A DNA stretch of 64,000 nt. It comes from Helichrysum umbraculigerum (Eukaryota > Streptophyta > Magnoliopsida > Asterales > Asteraceae). The notes below the pieces were generated by a model that searched no databases, had not been told where the DNA came from, and saw only the letters and a list, made by a program, of their open reading frames with translations. The stretch covers positions 73,141,559 to 73,205,558 of the forward strand of contig CATIUR010000001.1 in the NCBI GenBank assembly GCA_949592205.1, read 5' to 3'. This document shows, one piece after another, positions 34,619-47,190 of this stretch. Each line of letters starts with the position of its first letter. The stretch's first letter is position 1. A program made the position numbers and the translations under genes.

Positions 34619-34890
34619 GTCGAGCTCTCGACTCTAAAAGCAGCGCTTCTCGGGAGGCAACCCGTGCAATAAGACGTGCAGAGAGAACAGTGTCAATAAG
34701 TGAAGATATATCTCTGACTATCCTTCACACTTGGTCGTCACCAAAACACTTTTCTGATATTACAACTCATTTGCAAATAAACCACTCGTCTCATAAATAA
34801 AGAAATCAATTTGAAAAATGATAATTCATGTGTTTCGAGCATTTGAGGTACTTGCATACTATTTTTATGCATTATGCTCGAACTCGTTTA
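34619..34890 (+). other. Element B post-ORF structural module
   Basis: GTCGAG/CTCGAC stem (34619-34632), GCGCTTCTCGGGAGGCAACC (34643-34662) with CGGG/CCCG stem, then CGAGCAT (34836-34842) and ATGCTCG (34873-34879) as arms of a second stem. The same module occurs twice in element A. Confidence 0.65.
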
Positions 34891-36908
34891 AAAACACATG
34901 TTTTATAAAAATGATTTGTAGTAGAAAATATCTTTTCAAGTTCTGAGACGATGATTTATCTTTTCATTTGCAAATACTTTGAGTTTGTAAACTGGTACGA
35001 CCAACGTGTTCACACTTACGAGATTGATTCACAAAGCGAATAATGGATGGAGAAGAAAACCAAATAGCAAGACGCTTGAAGCTGTGCTTCTCTTCATGAA
35101 TGCAGAGAAAAAGATCTTGGCAACATCTCTTTTCAGCAAATTCAGACTCTCAGCTTCTTTGCTGCTCGCTATCTGGGGAGTGTCTTAACCTTTACTCTCT
35201 TTTGTTTATGATAATGTATATTATTTGCTTTGTTAGTTTGTTAAAGTAGTCTATACTCTATCCTAAGCTTATCACTAAGTGTGGGATTCCAGCCCAAAAC
35301 AAACACTTGAGAAACATTTTCTTACATGTTCAAACTCTAAGTGTGGGATTTTACTTCCAGTAAATCTCAACTAAAGAGAACATTAGGGACAATGTTCCTC
35401 TAAGTGTGGGATAGCAGGTATAGAATACCTTGGTTAGTTTTCTTTGATTTTTAATGTCCGAAATAGTAAACTCAGAAAATGTTCTTCAAATTTTTCAAAA
35501 ATTTTTCAAGAAAATTGAAAGTATGAGCTAAATCTATTGATTAACTCTGCCAATTTTGAGCTAAAATATCTTCTAAGAGGAGCTATTTTCAGATGTGAGT
35601 AATATATTTCGGAGTCTAAGGAAAATAAGGTAGAAATTGCTTAAACGAGAAATAATAATCTGATGGAAGCATGACGAAGCACATACAACCCTATTTGCAG
35701 TGAGGTATCTTGAGCCTAATAGCATTCATCTTTAATGCTTCACTAATCATTTCTTGTGTGTGCCGATGCATGCATCTCTGAATTAGAACTTGCCCTTGAC
35801 ATATGCTTCGAGACCACGTTGGTGTGTACCGTACGCGGTATAGGTGCAATTAGATGACCTTGACATTCCCTAGGATTTAAACCCCTTTTCACATATCTCT
35901 TCAAGCCCAAAACCCTTCCGATACTCATTTTTAGTATCGATGATCCGCCTAGTAAACCCTGTTGAGCCTAAAACTTTCGTTTCATAAAACCCTCATAAAA
36001 CCCTACTTCCCAAAAATATTCCCCAAACTTATCTTATAATTTTTGAGGTTATGAAGAACATCTTTTAGAATATCCGCTTCACTTATCCTACCCCTTTCGT
36101 GCTCTCAAAAAGATTGAAGAATCCTTGGTGTGAAAAATTGACACCGCGAAAAGACTCGAAATGTTCAAGATAAGGGATTTCTGAAAGAATCAAAAGAAGA
36201 AAAATATCCTTGGAAATTCTCTAGCAAAGAAATTCTGAAGAAGAAAAGAAAAATAGAAAAATATAAAAGCAGAAAAAGAAAATAAAAAGAAGAAAAGGAA
36301 GAAAAGAAAGAAAAATAGTTCCGCAAGAATAAAGCCTAAAGTCCTTTGAAGTATCATCCTTACAAGAAGATTCTGATAGAAGACCAAAAGCTACCTCTCT
36401 CTCCGTTCTGAAATAAAGTTGTTCATGATCTCAGTTGTTTTAAGATAAGCAACCCCTACAACCCAAAAATACCACTATCCATACCCTTTACCCCTCATCA
36501 AACACTACAACCCTCATGAATGTCTTGGGATAATTAGCACCGTCCTCACCTAAGTGGTGGAGATCCGATTCTCGACCAAGCCTATGACGATGAGTGCTGC
36601 ATGACTGGCTATTTGAGCGATTTCCTTTGTTCTAGATTGATAGGAAACCCGATACACTTTGAGTGAATTGAGTGACCACCTTTAGTGAGATCGCCTAGTC
36701 ATGTGTACTCCAAGATCATGAGATTTGGATGTATGCCTAAGAGAATCTTTTCTTGTTTAAGGAAGGATCATCTTATCTTTCCCTAAATTCCTGAAACTAT
36801 CTTATTTGCATTTGACAGTGGTAACTCTTAAAAATGTTGAAGCTCGCTCTAAAAAAAATGTTTTAAAATGTTTTCAAAAACTGAGTGTTGCTTGAGGACA
36901 AGCAACGT
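34891..36908 (+). other. Element B 3' noncoding region
   Basis: About 2 kb without ORFs, colinear with the matching part of A. Contains CTAAGTGTGGGA at 35275, 35337 and 35400 and an A/G-rich tract at 36190-36330. Long noncoding 3' regions are usual in Athila elements that have lost env-like genes. Confidence 0.8.
35275..35411 (+). repeat. Three internal polypurine-tract-like motifs (element B)
   Basis: CTAAGTGTGGGA three times within 137 bp, the same order and spacing as in A (62-63 bp apart). Confidence 0.85.
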
Positions 36909-36925
36909 CTAAGTGTGGGATAACT
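36909..36925 (+). other. Element B polypurine tract
   Basis: CTAAGTGTGGGATAACT directly before the 3' LTR start TGATGTGA. Confidence 0.75.
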
Positions 36926-39545
36926 TGATGTGATGCAAAAAGTCATGTTTTGTTGGCCATTATTCCACACTTTTTGGGCACATCTTTAGTGAAAACATTC
37001 CAAAACAATCATTATTTACTAAAAATCACTAAAGTGCTCAAAATATAGGCGTTGCTACAAAAGTCAGTAAAAACATCCGAATAACGAGCAAAACGGAGCA
37101 AATAAGCAGCAACCAATTCTCGCACCCTCATTTATCCTATGATAAGCATAATCTAACCTTATGATATGATGTAATAGGTAAAATCGAGACGATAAAATCA
37201 AGAATCATTCAAATCAGACAAAGAACGGAAAAGACTGGATGGTTACAAACTCCCATAAAGTGATTTCGGCTATGCTAAAGTTGTACACATCCAATTTCAG
37301 TGATATTGGCACCATTAGAAGCGTAACGTAATTACGAAGACACAGGCGAAAGAATAAGGTCAAACGGACGCATAACGAAGGAGATACAGACGTTTTAAGC
37401 AACGAACGAAATCAGACGGAAGCCGTATACGGCCTTGCACACCGTATACGGCCCTTCATAGACTGTATACGGCCCTTTATACACCGTATACGGCCCTATG
37501 AAGGCCGTATACGGCCCTTGGTACCCCATATGCTGCCCGTTTGTGCTTCGTTTGCTTGTACGTGCGTGCTTCGCGAGTTGTACGGCTGATTTCAAGCTTT
37601 GCCTATAAATAGGAGGCCACCCCTCCAACCTTCAACACACTTCAACATTCCATTCATTTCTCCATTTCCACTTTCTCTCTCACACACACTCTCTCTCTCT
37701 CTCTCTAAACTCTCTTTCTTTCTTTCTCTCTCTAGAAATTAGGGTTTGATCCAGTTAGTTCTCAGTTAGTATTTAACTGAAACTAACGGAGGGGCTACTT
37801 TTGTAATAGCGTAGGGAATAGTTCAGGGGCTTTTATTGTAATATTGTCAAGGATATTGCGGAAGTTCTGCTTGTACTCTCTCTCTAAACGCTTATTCAAT
37901 CTACGCTTTATTAACGGTTACTTCTTTCCTTATCTGTTATAATGATAATTGCTATTGTTATTATGCTAGATCTAGGACCTGTTATTATGCGTAGTGAGTA
38001 GTTTCCTTGTGTGTTTGTTATGATGTAGTTAGTTTATATATGTGTGGGGTGATGCTGCTTTAAACATATAATTGGATAACATTATGAAATAACGGAGGTA
38101 ACGTTATACGGCTTTCATTTGTATAGCGCCGGAATCATCACTTATGTGTGTAGTACGGAACGTGGAAGCTATGAAAGTCGTGGGCACAATCCGTTGTGGG
38201 AATAATGTTTCCAGTTATATTATATAAATGAAAACCGGTGATCTATTAATCTTGTATTTATGAATTTCTAAACCAAATCGCCTTTCCTCCAATTAAACGT
38301 GGTTAGAACATTTATGACAAGAAGTCGCGAACCTTGATCAAACGGTCACTACCTATCTATGTTTTTTGAAACTGTAAACATGGTCTGAATTGCGTAGCTG
38401 TGGAAATACTGTTTAAAACCTTTCGTATAGTACACCGTGAATCAATCAGGGATTTATTGGGAAATAGTGAGGGCTGGTTTATATCATAGATGGTTGGGCT
38501 TTAATACAAACGTAGTTTAAACTAGTCTAGAGTGACCATAAAATATGTGACCCCGGAAAGACCATGGTAAACGGCACTGTACTTCGTGTAACGTAGGAAA
38601 CACCTTTGGTGAAGTACAAATACGTAGGAGCTAAGGAAATGTCGGTGGTTGAAGACTGTGTCACATCCTGGTTTTACTTCAAAGCTGTGGAAATGCTTGA
38701 TCGCACTGTACACCGTTAGTACGCCTAAAAGATCAGGAACACCGTGAAAATGCTTAGATGCACTGTACACCGTTAGTACATCTTGGGTCTGGAAAACTGT
38801 GGAAATGCATTGTCGCACTGTACACCGTGATGAAAGCTCTAGGCTAAAATAAAACCATTAATATAAAGTTAATAGTCATCAAACCAAGTCTTAATCTTAA
38901 ATGCCTTATTTGACTTCGTTGTCCCCGTAGTGTTAAGAAAGGTCGGAACCTTAGTGGGTATGTTACTCTATCTCATGCACCCAGGAATTAACATTCCAAG
39001 AAGGGTCATTACTCCGTCACTGGATAACGTTGAAGAGTTGAGCATCCTCCTCCGATCAGACTCAATTTGGCCTGGTACTCAGTGACATATTGATTGGGCT
39101 CCCCAATCAGTAGGGTACTAGTGTTTACACTACGAACAATTAAGATCAGATAAGACACAAATCTTTAAAAGACGTTTTCATATCAAAACCCTAGCATCAC
39201 CCCCGCATAAGCTAACGAAGTCATAACAAACACATCTCCTCCATACTGATTTCATCCCTATTTCTATTTTCCATTTATTTACTTTTTATTTAGTTGCTTT
39301 AAATTACGGACCTAAGTAACAAAAACCCACTCAAACTCTGTTTTAAAAATCCCATCACTAAAATAAACAACTTGTCTTGATACTCCCGTTTCACAATACG
39401 ATTAGCTTGAAGAATGACCCTAGGTCATACTGCTGCTATACAGCCGTAGTAAAACTTAGGTCCCCATCTTTACAAATTTAAAACACTCCACTGCCGTGTC
39501 CTTCTTCCGTTGCGTTGACGACCGTGTCGGATTGGGACCACGTCA
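36926..39545 (+). mobile_element. Element B 3' LTR
   Basis: 2620 bp, ending CCACGTCA, then CTTCT duplication at 39546-39550. Carries the palindrome array at 37423-37514 and TATAAATA at 37604. Confidence 0.95.
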
Positions 39546-39550
39546 CTTCT

Positions 39551-40507
39551 CTTTATTCAAACACATAACACGTAACACAACAGCTCAAAATAATCAGAAA
39601 AACTTAATAACTTCTTAACAACGGATACATACTTAAGGACTAACTTGCTATACACGTAGTCAACTTTACATGTGCAGGCAATTCCATATAATCACGTAAC
39701 ATCCTTTAGTATGTATATGTTCACATAAAACTTTTTGACACCACAACAAACATAAGTCAGTACCCCTGATTATCTGAGACTCTAAACACATATTAATCTA
39801 CTATTACATTTTAATCATCTAAACTTGTGAAATTATTTGCCAATATATATTAGTAAGTATCTGAACATCTAATCACACTATAGTTAATATATATTAGCTA
39901 TTCTAATCACAACAATAGCTAACCCAAGTTAGCAATTCTGATCACAACAACGGTAGCTAATATAATTTATCTAATCTAATCGGCTATCATAATTTAGCAA
40001 TTCTGTCATCTGTCATTTTTCAGCATATGGTACAATGTCAAGCACCAATGCATTATCCGTCAACAACTGATCTTTACCACACTCGCATTATCTAATCATA
40101 TACTATCTTTATTTAATTCATTTACTCATCTGACTGTATTCACAATATTTCCTCCCTCAAGAGTAAATCAATTTCTAATCACGATAATATATAATTATTT
40201 GCAAAGAATTTTAACAATGCCTTGCATATAATTTACTAACACTGGCACTACTAATTTCATGTTTTTCTCAACATTTTCAGGCACAATAAAATTCAATTAA
40301 AACTATTTGGGATGCTAGCATCTCATTTAACATTCCTGTTACTAGATCAACACGTGACAATTACCAAATAGTTCGCTACAGGGAAGTATATCAGTTCAAT
40401 CTAATTAATCTCACTACTACACATAATCAGCATAGCACTTCATGCAATTTATATGGGTTTAAGTCTAGGCAATCCTATCGTGGATTACCTAATTCTCTTA
40501 AACCATC
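39551..40507 (-). other. Leader of truncated Tekay-like element E
   Basis: AT-rich, no ORF. On the minus strand it follows the primer-binding site of E, so it is the 5' untranslated leader. Element B was inserted about 1 kb into it. No gag or pol of E remains left of B. Confidence 0.6.
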
Positions 40508-40520
40508 GCTCTGATACCAA
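40508..40520 (-). other. Element E primer-binding site (tRNA-iMet type)
   Basis: Minus strand TTGGTATCAGAGC, an exact match to the plant initiator-Met site, 2 bp from the LTR end. Confidence 0.9.
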
Positions 40521-40522
40521 CT

Positions 40523-43354
40523 TGAAACGCCCTAAAACTTTAAGAATACTTTTTTCCTTTTTTATATATCCATTACATGACTCAAACATACCAATTATGA
40601 CAATATAATGTTTATAAATGCAATCCATTTACATCCTGACTTGTACATTTTACTAACATATACAAAAATATACATTGACTTGTATTCTAACAACACAAGG
40701 CAACATTCGCCTAACTTGACCTGCTTGACATATTCCACTTTGACATTCCCATATCAAAATCCATATGACACCAATGTAACCGCAACCAATAACTTATCTT
40801 TTTGACTTTATAAAGTCAATTATATACAACATTTACAATTAACAAAACTTTTCCTTTAATCTACACAAGCCACCAAATTATATTCTTTTGGGCGATTTAC
40901 ACAAGTGCCATCATAACGATAATTTAAAAGAAAGGGAAGCTTGTCTAACCATAAAGCAAGCTCCAATCCACGTTATCTTCATGTCATCATAAATCACTTG
41001 TCAAGCACCTTTGTTTAATCGAACCATACACCTACAACATAAAACAACTGAAAGAGTAAGCAAAACGCTTAGTAAGCATACGAGCAATTAAATGAATAAT
41101 CCACCAAATCAACAACATATAGCAAATATTAACAACACATATTTACTTAGGCAAATAACTACTGAGCAATTGTAGAGATTACTCTGAACACTAAGCGGAT
41201 CCGCGGCCAATAGAAACAAGCACGCAAGGCACCATACCACGTCGATATGAATACCAAGCTCAAGAAACAAGCACGCTTAATTCCATATCACGTCGATATG
41301 CATACTAAGCTCCACAACTCTATGCTAACCGCAGTTAGCTAAACTCTTATCAACAACAAATCTCTACAAACTGCTCATTCCACAGAATCCACGTAATTAT
41401 CATATAATTCCACATATCAACAAACTCTATCAACAACTAATCATTTTAGCACGAAATCAACATATATACATAATGTGCCATAACCACAACATAATAATCA
41501 CAATTATAAACAAACTATGAAACAAGTAATAATCCACTTGACTGTATGAACCTCTTGCTCTGAAATAATCTGGAACACACAATCATTACCCATTTAACCC
41601 CCATATCACTCACCTTAGCAATTTGGAGCATAATCAATTCGCCAATGAGAATTCATCAATTCCTTAGTAACCTAGAAATCAACATATATACATATATGAT
41701 TCAACAACATATTAGAATCTAATAACACACATACAATTCATCCTTATTAATTTACCCATTTAGTATGATTCGACCCGTTTGACTTTCAAAGTTAAATTAG
41801 CTACAACTTTATCAATTTGATTCAACCTTATCATGATTATCTAAATCACCAGTTTATCTAGCAAATTACTCTTCTCAATTCATCATTATTAATTAACTCT
41901 CATTTATGCACCTTACCACATTAAATAAACATTTTACAACATTTTTAATAGGTTTTATAAAAGCTGGACAACAGCTTTATGACCCACTTTCTGCCCAACT
42001 TCAGAATAGATTTAGACACTAAGGCCATAACCAATAGAAAGTAAACTCTTCCACCTTTCCAACGATATAAGGTACATCTAAAACGGAGCTACGATTTATC
42101 TTTTATGACCATTTTAACACAACCATTTTCTACACACATGCTGTCCAAACGAGTTTTATTAGTTTCAACTAGCTGTTTTGGACTCTACTTTTAGACCTTC
42201 TAAGTCTCTCTAAAATAAACATATTTTATATCTTTACGAAGGTAATACAACACACTTCAATGAATAATTTCCATTTTTTTATAAAACACAACGCATATTT
42301 AGTTATAGCCTCCTAAAAACGACAAAAAAAATCATTCGTACATGCTGAAATTTCAGCAAACGGCACCAACGGGCTGTTTTGCCAGCCACTTTTGACCCAC
42401 CTAGACACGTCCGTTTTCAGCAAACTTTTTATCGAATTAAAGGTCTTTGAACATAATTTCATTTTCTACCTTCCTATTTCTCCACAACCTTACACACCGA
42501 AAGTTATAGCCCCTCAAAGTTGGCCAAAAACACTTATTTCACTTTTCATTCAATATTACCCAATTTGATCACAACCCAATATATGATTTAATTACTGATT
42601 TCAATACTTTAAACATGTTTAGTTACAATAATTCAACTTATTTAAACTACTCATAGGTTGAGCTATCATCAATTTGGAAGAATTCATCAAAACCCCATTT
42701 TCTACCATGAACACCAAATTGATTAATCAACTTATGGATTGAATTGATGTTAACCACAATAATTTCTACACTTACATATCACAATTCAATCATAATCCAT
42801 CTTAATTTCGGATTAGAGACTTTAATCATCAATAACCTATCAAAACCCAAAACCTAGGTTAAAAGAATAGTAAGAATCATACTTAATCTAAATTGGAAAT
42901 AGTATAGGAGAAATGAATTAAACCTTTAGAACTTAGATTGAAGCTTAATTTGAAGATTGGGGTTGAATTTAAGGCTTTGAGCTAGTTCCTACGATTTCAC
43001 TTTTGTTCATGTTCTTGCGATTTCTACCCCTTAAAATTTTGCCTTTGGAAAGTGTTAGAAATAGAAGGAATTAAAGGTTTGGAATGAATTAAAATTGTTT
43101 CTGGTTTGCTAATCTCCTGTGACACAACTCCCTTCATTTGTTTTCTGGAATTATTTGGAACAGGAAGGAGTATATATATTCGTACGAGCATATATATATG
43201 TACTATTAATTTTGTTCCCCTTTAATACCTATTGTCTGGAACTTAAAAATCATTCGCGATTTCTACTATTTTATTTTTCCTACAGTAATATTAATTTAAA
43301 ACAAAATATTTATTTATTCGCCACAATAACACTTTTAAATTTTGGGGTGTTACA
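40523..43354 (-). mobile_element. Element E 5' LTR (Tekay-like)
   Basis: 2832 bp; minus strand TGTAACACCCCAAAATTT...GGCGTTTCA, the same end types as LTRs G and L. The 5-bp duplication would be GCAGG at 43355-43359; its partner was lost with the left part of E. Confidence 0.85.
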
Positions 43355-43399
43355 GCAGGGTACTAGGTTTGACTTGTTGATCACCTGCATTCCTTTGTG

Positions 43400-45355
43400 T
43401 GGTTTTTTGTGGGTTGACTTGTAGACAGACATTTCCTTTGTTTCATTGGGGGTTGACTTTCATTGCTAGCAACGGCTTTGTTTTACTTAACGTCCCCAGT
43501 GCTTTACTTGACATCCCTGTATTTTTACTTGACGTCGTCCCTGCTTGCGTTGAACACCCACTCTGCTTGGAAACCCGTTATGTACTTCCTTCCCGTGTAT
43601 TCTGGACAGATTTTTGTAACGGTGTAAGGGCCTGCTTTTTATAGACTTGTAGCAGGTTGTACCAGTTGTTTTGTAGGTGTACTTTTTTCTGCCTTTGACG
43701 TGTACCATATTTCTGCTGTATGGGTGGAGGTATAAAAGGACTCGCAATATCTTCTGGATCCAACGCAAAATCTATCTCATCTTAGTAACAAATTAAATTG
43801 GAAGTGTACACTATTAAGTTTTCAATACAATAATTAACGTACATACAATTTATTTATAGATAAATATTGGGTACATACCTCAGCATATTCAATCAACGAA
43901 CGTGGACATGAAATGAAACTGTTTTTGGCTTCTCCCAAGGCAGTCATTCCACTAACCGGCTTAGGAAGTTTCATGTCCCTGTATTCATCCCCAACTTTAA
44001 CAACTTGTACCTTTTGGTGGTCTGGTGACATATGTTGCCCGTGTACCTGCCCATTCCCCCGAGGATAGGCCATTCCTCTAACAACTTTCACCCTTTCGAA
44101 CCCAAAATCCACGAGCAAGTTACATGCGGTGGGAGTCTGCAATGACATGTTATGAAAAAATATGTAAGTGATATATAATTCTTCCTAGTAAAAACGTAAT
44201 ATACTAAATTTGAATACCGTTAAATCCTCGATAGGATAAAACCCTGACCCAACACTACTCCGCTTCATATCGAGACATGCTCGAGATATACCCAAATCCC
44301 CTGATGCCTCCGTTGCTGTCGCATCCCTCCTTTCCAGCTCAATCCTCTCTAGCTCAGCCACCATTCTTTCTAACCTCTAAATTTCCACTTTCTTTATGTT
44401 TCTCCTTGATTGTTTCTCATAACCTGAGACTGCCTTTGTGAAGCCGATTTTGTGCCCTGCCGCCCTAGTCCTGCCTGGGTGCTCTTTTCCCATTACATCC
44501 CATTCGCATCTCTGCCTTTGGGATCCGGATCTACACACAACTCCCGGTCCTTCTGAATTTGTTACTACCAATAAATAGTTACATTGTAATTGTTTGAAAA
44601 TAATAATAAGTATAATAAAATATGTAACCAAATACAATTGACATTGCCAGTTCCTCTACAATAGGAACAAAACCCTCAGGTATAAGCAGTTGCATTCGGC
44701 TATTGACACCACAACGAGCCCTAATGTATGTAAACACCCACTTATTGTGAACCTTAAACAAGCGAGCAACAAGTGAGGTGGGATCCAAATCTTTGGCCTC
44801 TTCCCTCTCCTTTTGCCACTGTGCTTCATGTCCCTGATACCCCTTAGGTCCTAGCTTAGGGGGATTCTTGTTCAAACTAACTAGGAATTTCCCTCTCTCA
44901 CTTAATTTCTTCACACAACATAAAATAGTTAAAACATGAATGTTTAGTCAGAAGATTACTAAATACATATTATGTACTGAAAACATAATATGATTAGTTA
45001 AAAGAAAAACATGACATGTTACCTGAAATTTCTCACTGTTGATCCTTTCAACGAATCATTTCCAGAGTCCTTCTTCCTCTCCGAGATAAGGATAATTCTT
45101 AAATGGGTGTTTTCCCGTTCTCACATACTTCTTAACCAAATTTCTCTTGAAATCTTCCATGCCTGGTTGCATTGCCCAATAAAAACCTTCTTGTTCTTGT
45201 CATCTTTAATACTGGGTGTTGCTATCTAGATTTCATAAAAAGTATTTATATATTCGTAAATTTATTATGAGATCCAAAAATACTTAAGGGTTTAGAGTTA
45301 GTTACCTTAATCTCATCTCATATTCGATCTTTCAATACGGCGTCTTCACACGTTT
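43400..45355 (-). pseudogene. CACTA (En/Spm-type) transposase-gene remnant
   Basis: Minus strand, several exon-like blocks split by AT-rich introns. In order: about 45305-45350 (CEDAVLKDRI), 45019-45235 (GMEDFKRNLVKKYVRTGKHP; in-frame TGA at 45056-45058; donor CAG|GTAACA), 44640-44914 (ARLFKVHNKWVFTYIRARCG), 44213-44637 (GKEHPGRTRAAGHKIGFTKA; then a coil RLERMVAELERIELERRD), 43878-44148 (VKVVRGMAYPRGNGQVHGQH; MKLPKPVSGMTALGEAKN) and 43487-43768 (DPEDIASPFIPPP in one frame). These match my memory of the plant En/Spm transposase-24 type protein, the DNA-binding second product of CACTA elements, not the catalytic DDE one. No CACTA terminal repeats are visible and both flanks are other elements, so it is a fragment. 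Confidence 0.65.
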
Positions 45356-46286
45356 TCTTTATTACTCGGTGAGTCTATCTGGGTGCTCGGCGAGTCTTCA
45401 CACGGATCGACTGAATTTTACTCTTTTTATCTCTTGATTTCTTCATTTCGGCTCCAAAACTGCATTTTATTCAAATATGAGCATATAAGTGCTATTTACT
45501 CCTCATTTTACTCAATAAACTAACTAAAATAGCATATAAAAACTCTTGTGTTTATCTCAAGAACAGAATATTCTCAATCCAACTCAATCAAAATTTCTCA
45601 TAACACTACCATAACATCAACTAACAATCAACACACTTTCTTTTGAAAATAACATGCATATAACTAAGTTAGTTCTCTTTTAATTACAACAATTTAACAA
45701 CAACAACTTATCATGATCAACTCATTCATCATCCAAGAAACTCTACTTTCACAAAATCATCAAAGCATTTAAATAACACCAAAATTCACCTCTTTTATAC
45801 TCAACAAGCTCATTCATACTCAATAACAATAATAAAATCTTCCTAAACCCAAAACTTAACTTTTCTCAAGAATCTAAATTAGCGTTCATAATCCCCTAAT
45901 CATGAAAACAGTGAAAAGGAATTGTTATGAAGAGTGATCTTACCTCAAGGATGATAAATATGCAAGTTATAAACTCGATTACATATAGATTTAACCTTAA
46001 TTTTGTGATTTTTTGTTTTGCTCCCTCTCATTTCCTCTCTCTGTCGCACGCCCAAACCAAAACACACACAAACACTGAAATTTCCAGAATTTTAATTAGG
46101 CAGGAACAAAGTTTGTTTCTTGACATTTTACCCCCTCTAGTCTAAATATTTATAACTTAACCACAAGACTCATTACTCTCTTACAATTTAATCCTAACTT
46201 CAATATTTGTGATTATAAATACTCAATTGATAATTAAGTAACTCCTTTTAATCTAATTTAAAACTTACAAATTTTGGGGTGTTACA
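45356..46286 (-). mobile_element. Truncated LTR M (Tekay-like)
   Basis: Right end TTTGGGGTGTTACA equals the start of LTRs E and G on the minus strand. A donor-like GAG|GTAAGATC lies 343 bp in. The 3' end of the LTR is missing at the left; the junction with the CACTA remnant is near 45355. Confidence 0.65.
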
Positions 46287-46586
46287 ATAATTGGACATGT
46301 ATTACGAAAACCCATCATCATACCCATACCTACGAAATAAAAACTTTTGTACCGAAACCACATCCAAACCCGCTAACCAGCCTCCATATATATTATTGAG
46401 TAGGTATCTTCTTGAGTTAACTTCGGTCCCAAGTCTACTATTTAAATTATAAAGTCAAAAAGGGTTAAATTTGTTAGACATATAATGATAACACTCTTAT
46501 TGATAATGATTATGATACAAGCAAGGTTGATCACATCACATGATTGCCAATAGAAGTGTTATGAAGTTTCGATATGAACTTCTAAT
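46287..46586. other. Unassigned AT-rich sequence
   Basis: About 300 bp without ORF or repeat; possibly unique intergenic DNA, the target of the MULE. Confidence 0.4.
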
Positions 46587-46595
46587 CTCAAAATA
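46587..46595 (+). other. Target-site duplication of the MULE (left)
   Basis: CTCAAAATA here and at 50941-50949; 9 bp is characteristic of Mutator-like elements. Confidence 0.95.
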
Positions 46596-47018
46596 GAGTA
46601 ATTTATACCGATCGTCCCTGTGTTTTTCATGAAATTAGCCCGACGGTCCTAATCTCTTGGAAATTACATTGATCATCCCTGAATGATACCAAAATGCACG
46701 GCGGTAGTCCCTCCCACTAACGACGGTAAAAAAATCCGTTAAGTGTGTCACATGACACGCACATGAGGATACATAAGTCTTTTTACCCTCTTCTTCTTCC
46801 CAAAACCAACTCAACTACCTACTATTTAACTACTTCTTTCTTCCCCAATTTATTCCTCCATCCACCTACATTTTCTCAGTTCCACCGCCATCCACCATTT
46901 TATTGAAGTATGATATTGATCTAGTTCCAGCTGATATCAAATTCAATAATTTGGAAAAACTAAATAGAGAAACAAAACTCAATTTTATATGAATCAGATT
47001 ATATACACACACATATAT

Positions 47019-47190
47019 ACCTAAAGCATCCAACTTCTTTATTCTAGAACATGGAGGCCTTCTTCTATGTTTCTTACCATCTGAATCGGAGCTAAATCGA
47101 GCGTAATGTTGCCATCCTGAACCAACGAATACTTCTGGGGCCTGCCCATTCTCTTCCGGGTAGGTTCAATTGCATACCCACTTGCCCTAA
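47019..47190 (-). pseudogene. AHL-type gene fragment with two AT-hook remnants
   Basis: On the minus strand, YAIEPTRKRMGRPQKYSLVQ then DGNITLDLAPI matches the first AT-hook of AHL (AT-hook motif nuclear localised) proteins, where GRPRKY, a following DG and LAL are usual. About 20 codons on, in another frame, KKHRRRPPCSRIKKLDALG matches the second hook and its conserved tail (GRPPGSGKKQQLxALG). The frame change means at least one indel. The PPC/DUF296 domain that should follow is absent; GTATATATG right after LDALG could be an old splice donor. In a live gene these hooks bind AT-rich minor groove in the nucleus. Here the fragment lies inside a MULE and is split from its upstream part by solo LTR I. 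Two motifs in correct order make the family call good; expression is unknown. Confidence 0.72.

Larger units (their letters stand above)
27555..39545 (+). mobile_element. Element B: complete Athila-like element with novel cargo ORF
   Basis: 11,991 bp with CTTCT duplications, LTRs of 2614 and 2620 bp, a tRNA-Asp-type primer-binding site, gag-protease, an unknown 710-codon ORF, a 2.3-kb noncoding 3' region and a polypurine tract. There is no reverse transcriptase, RNase H or integrase anywhere between the LTRs, so it must be mobilised by another element. In 1.6 kb of LTR I count about 27 differences (1.7%). It lies between LTR remnant L and the leader of element E. Confidence 0.95.

Noticed and set aside
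27555..39545. A hidden reverse transcriptase or integrase in element B
   Set aside because: Looked for catalytic (Y/F)xDD, DDE/HHCC and RNase H motifs in all large ORFs; none present.
40523..43354. E as a solo LTR
   Set aside because: A primer-binding site and about 1 kb of leader adjoin its 3' end, so it is the 5' LTR of a truncated element.
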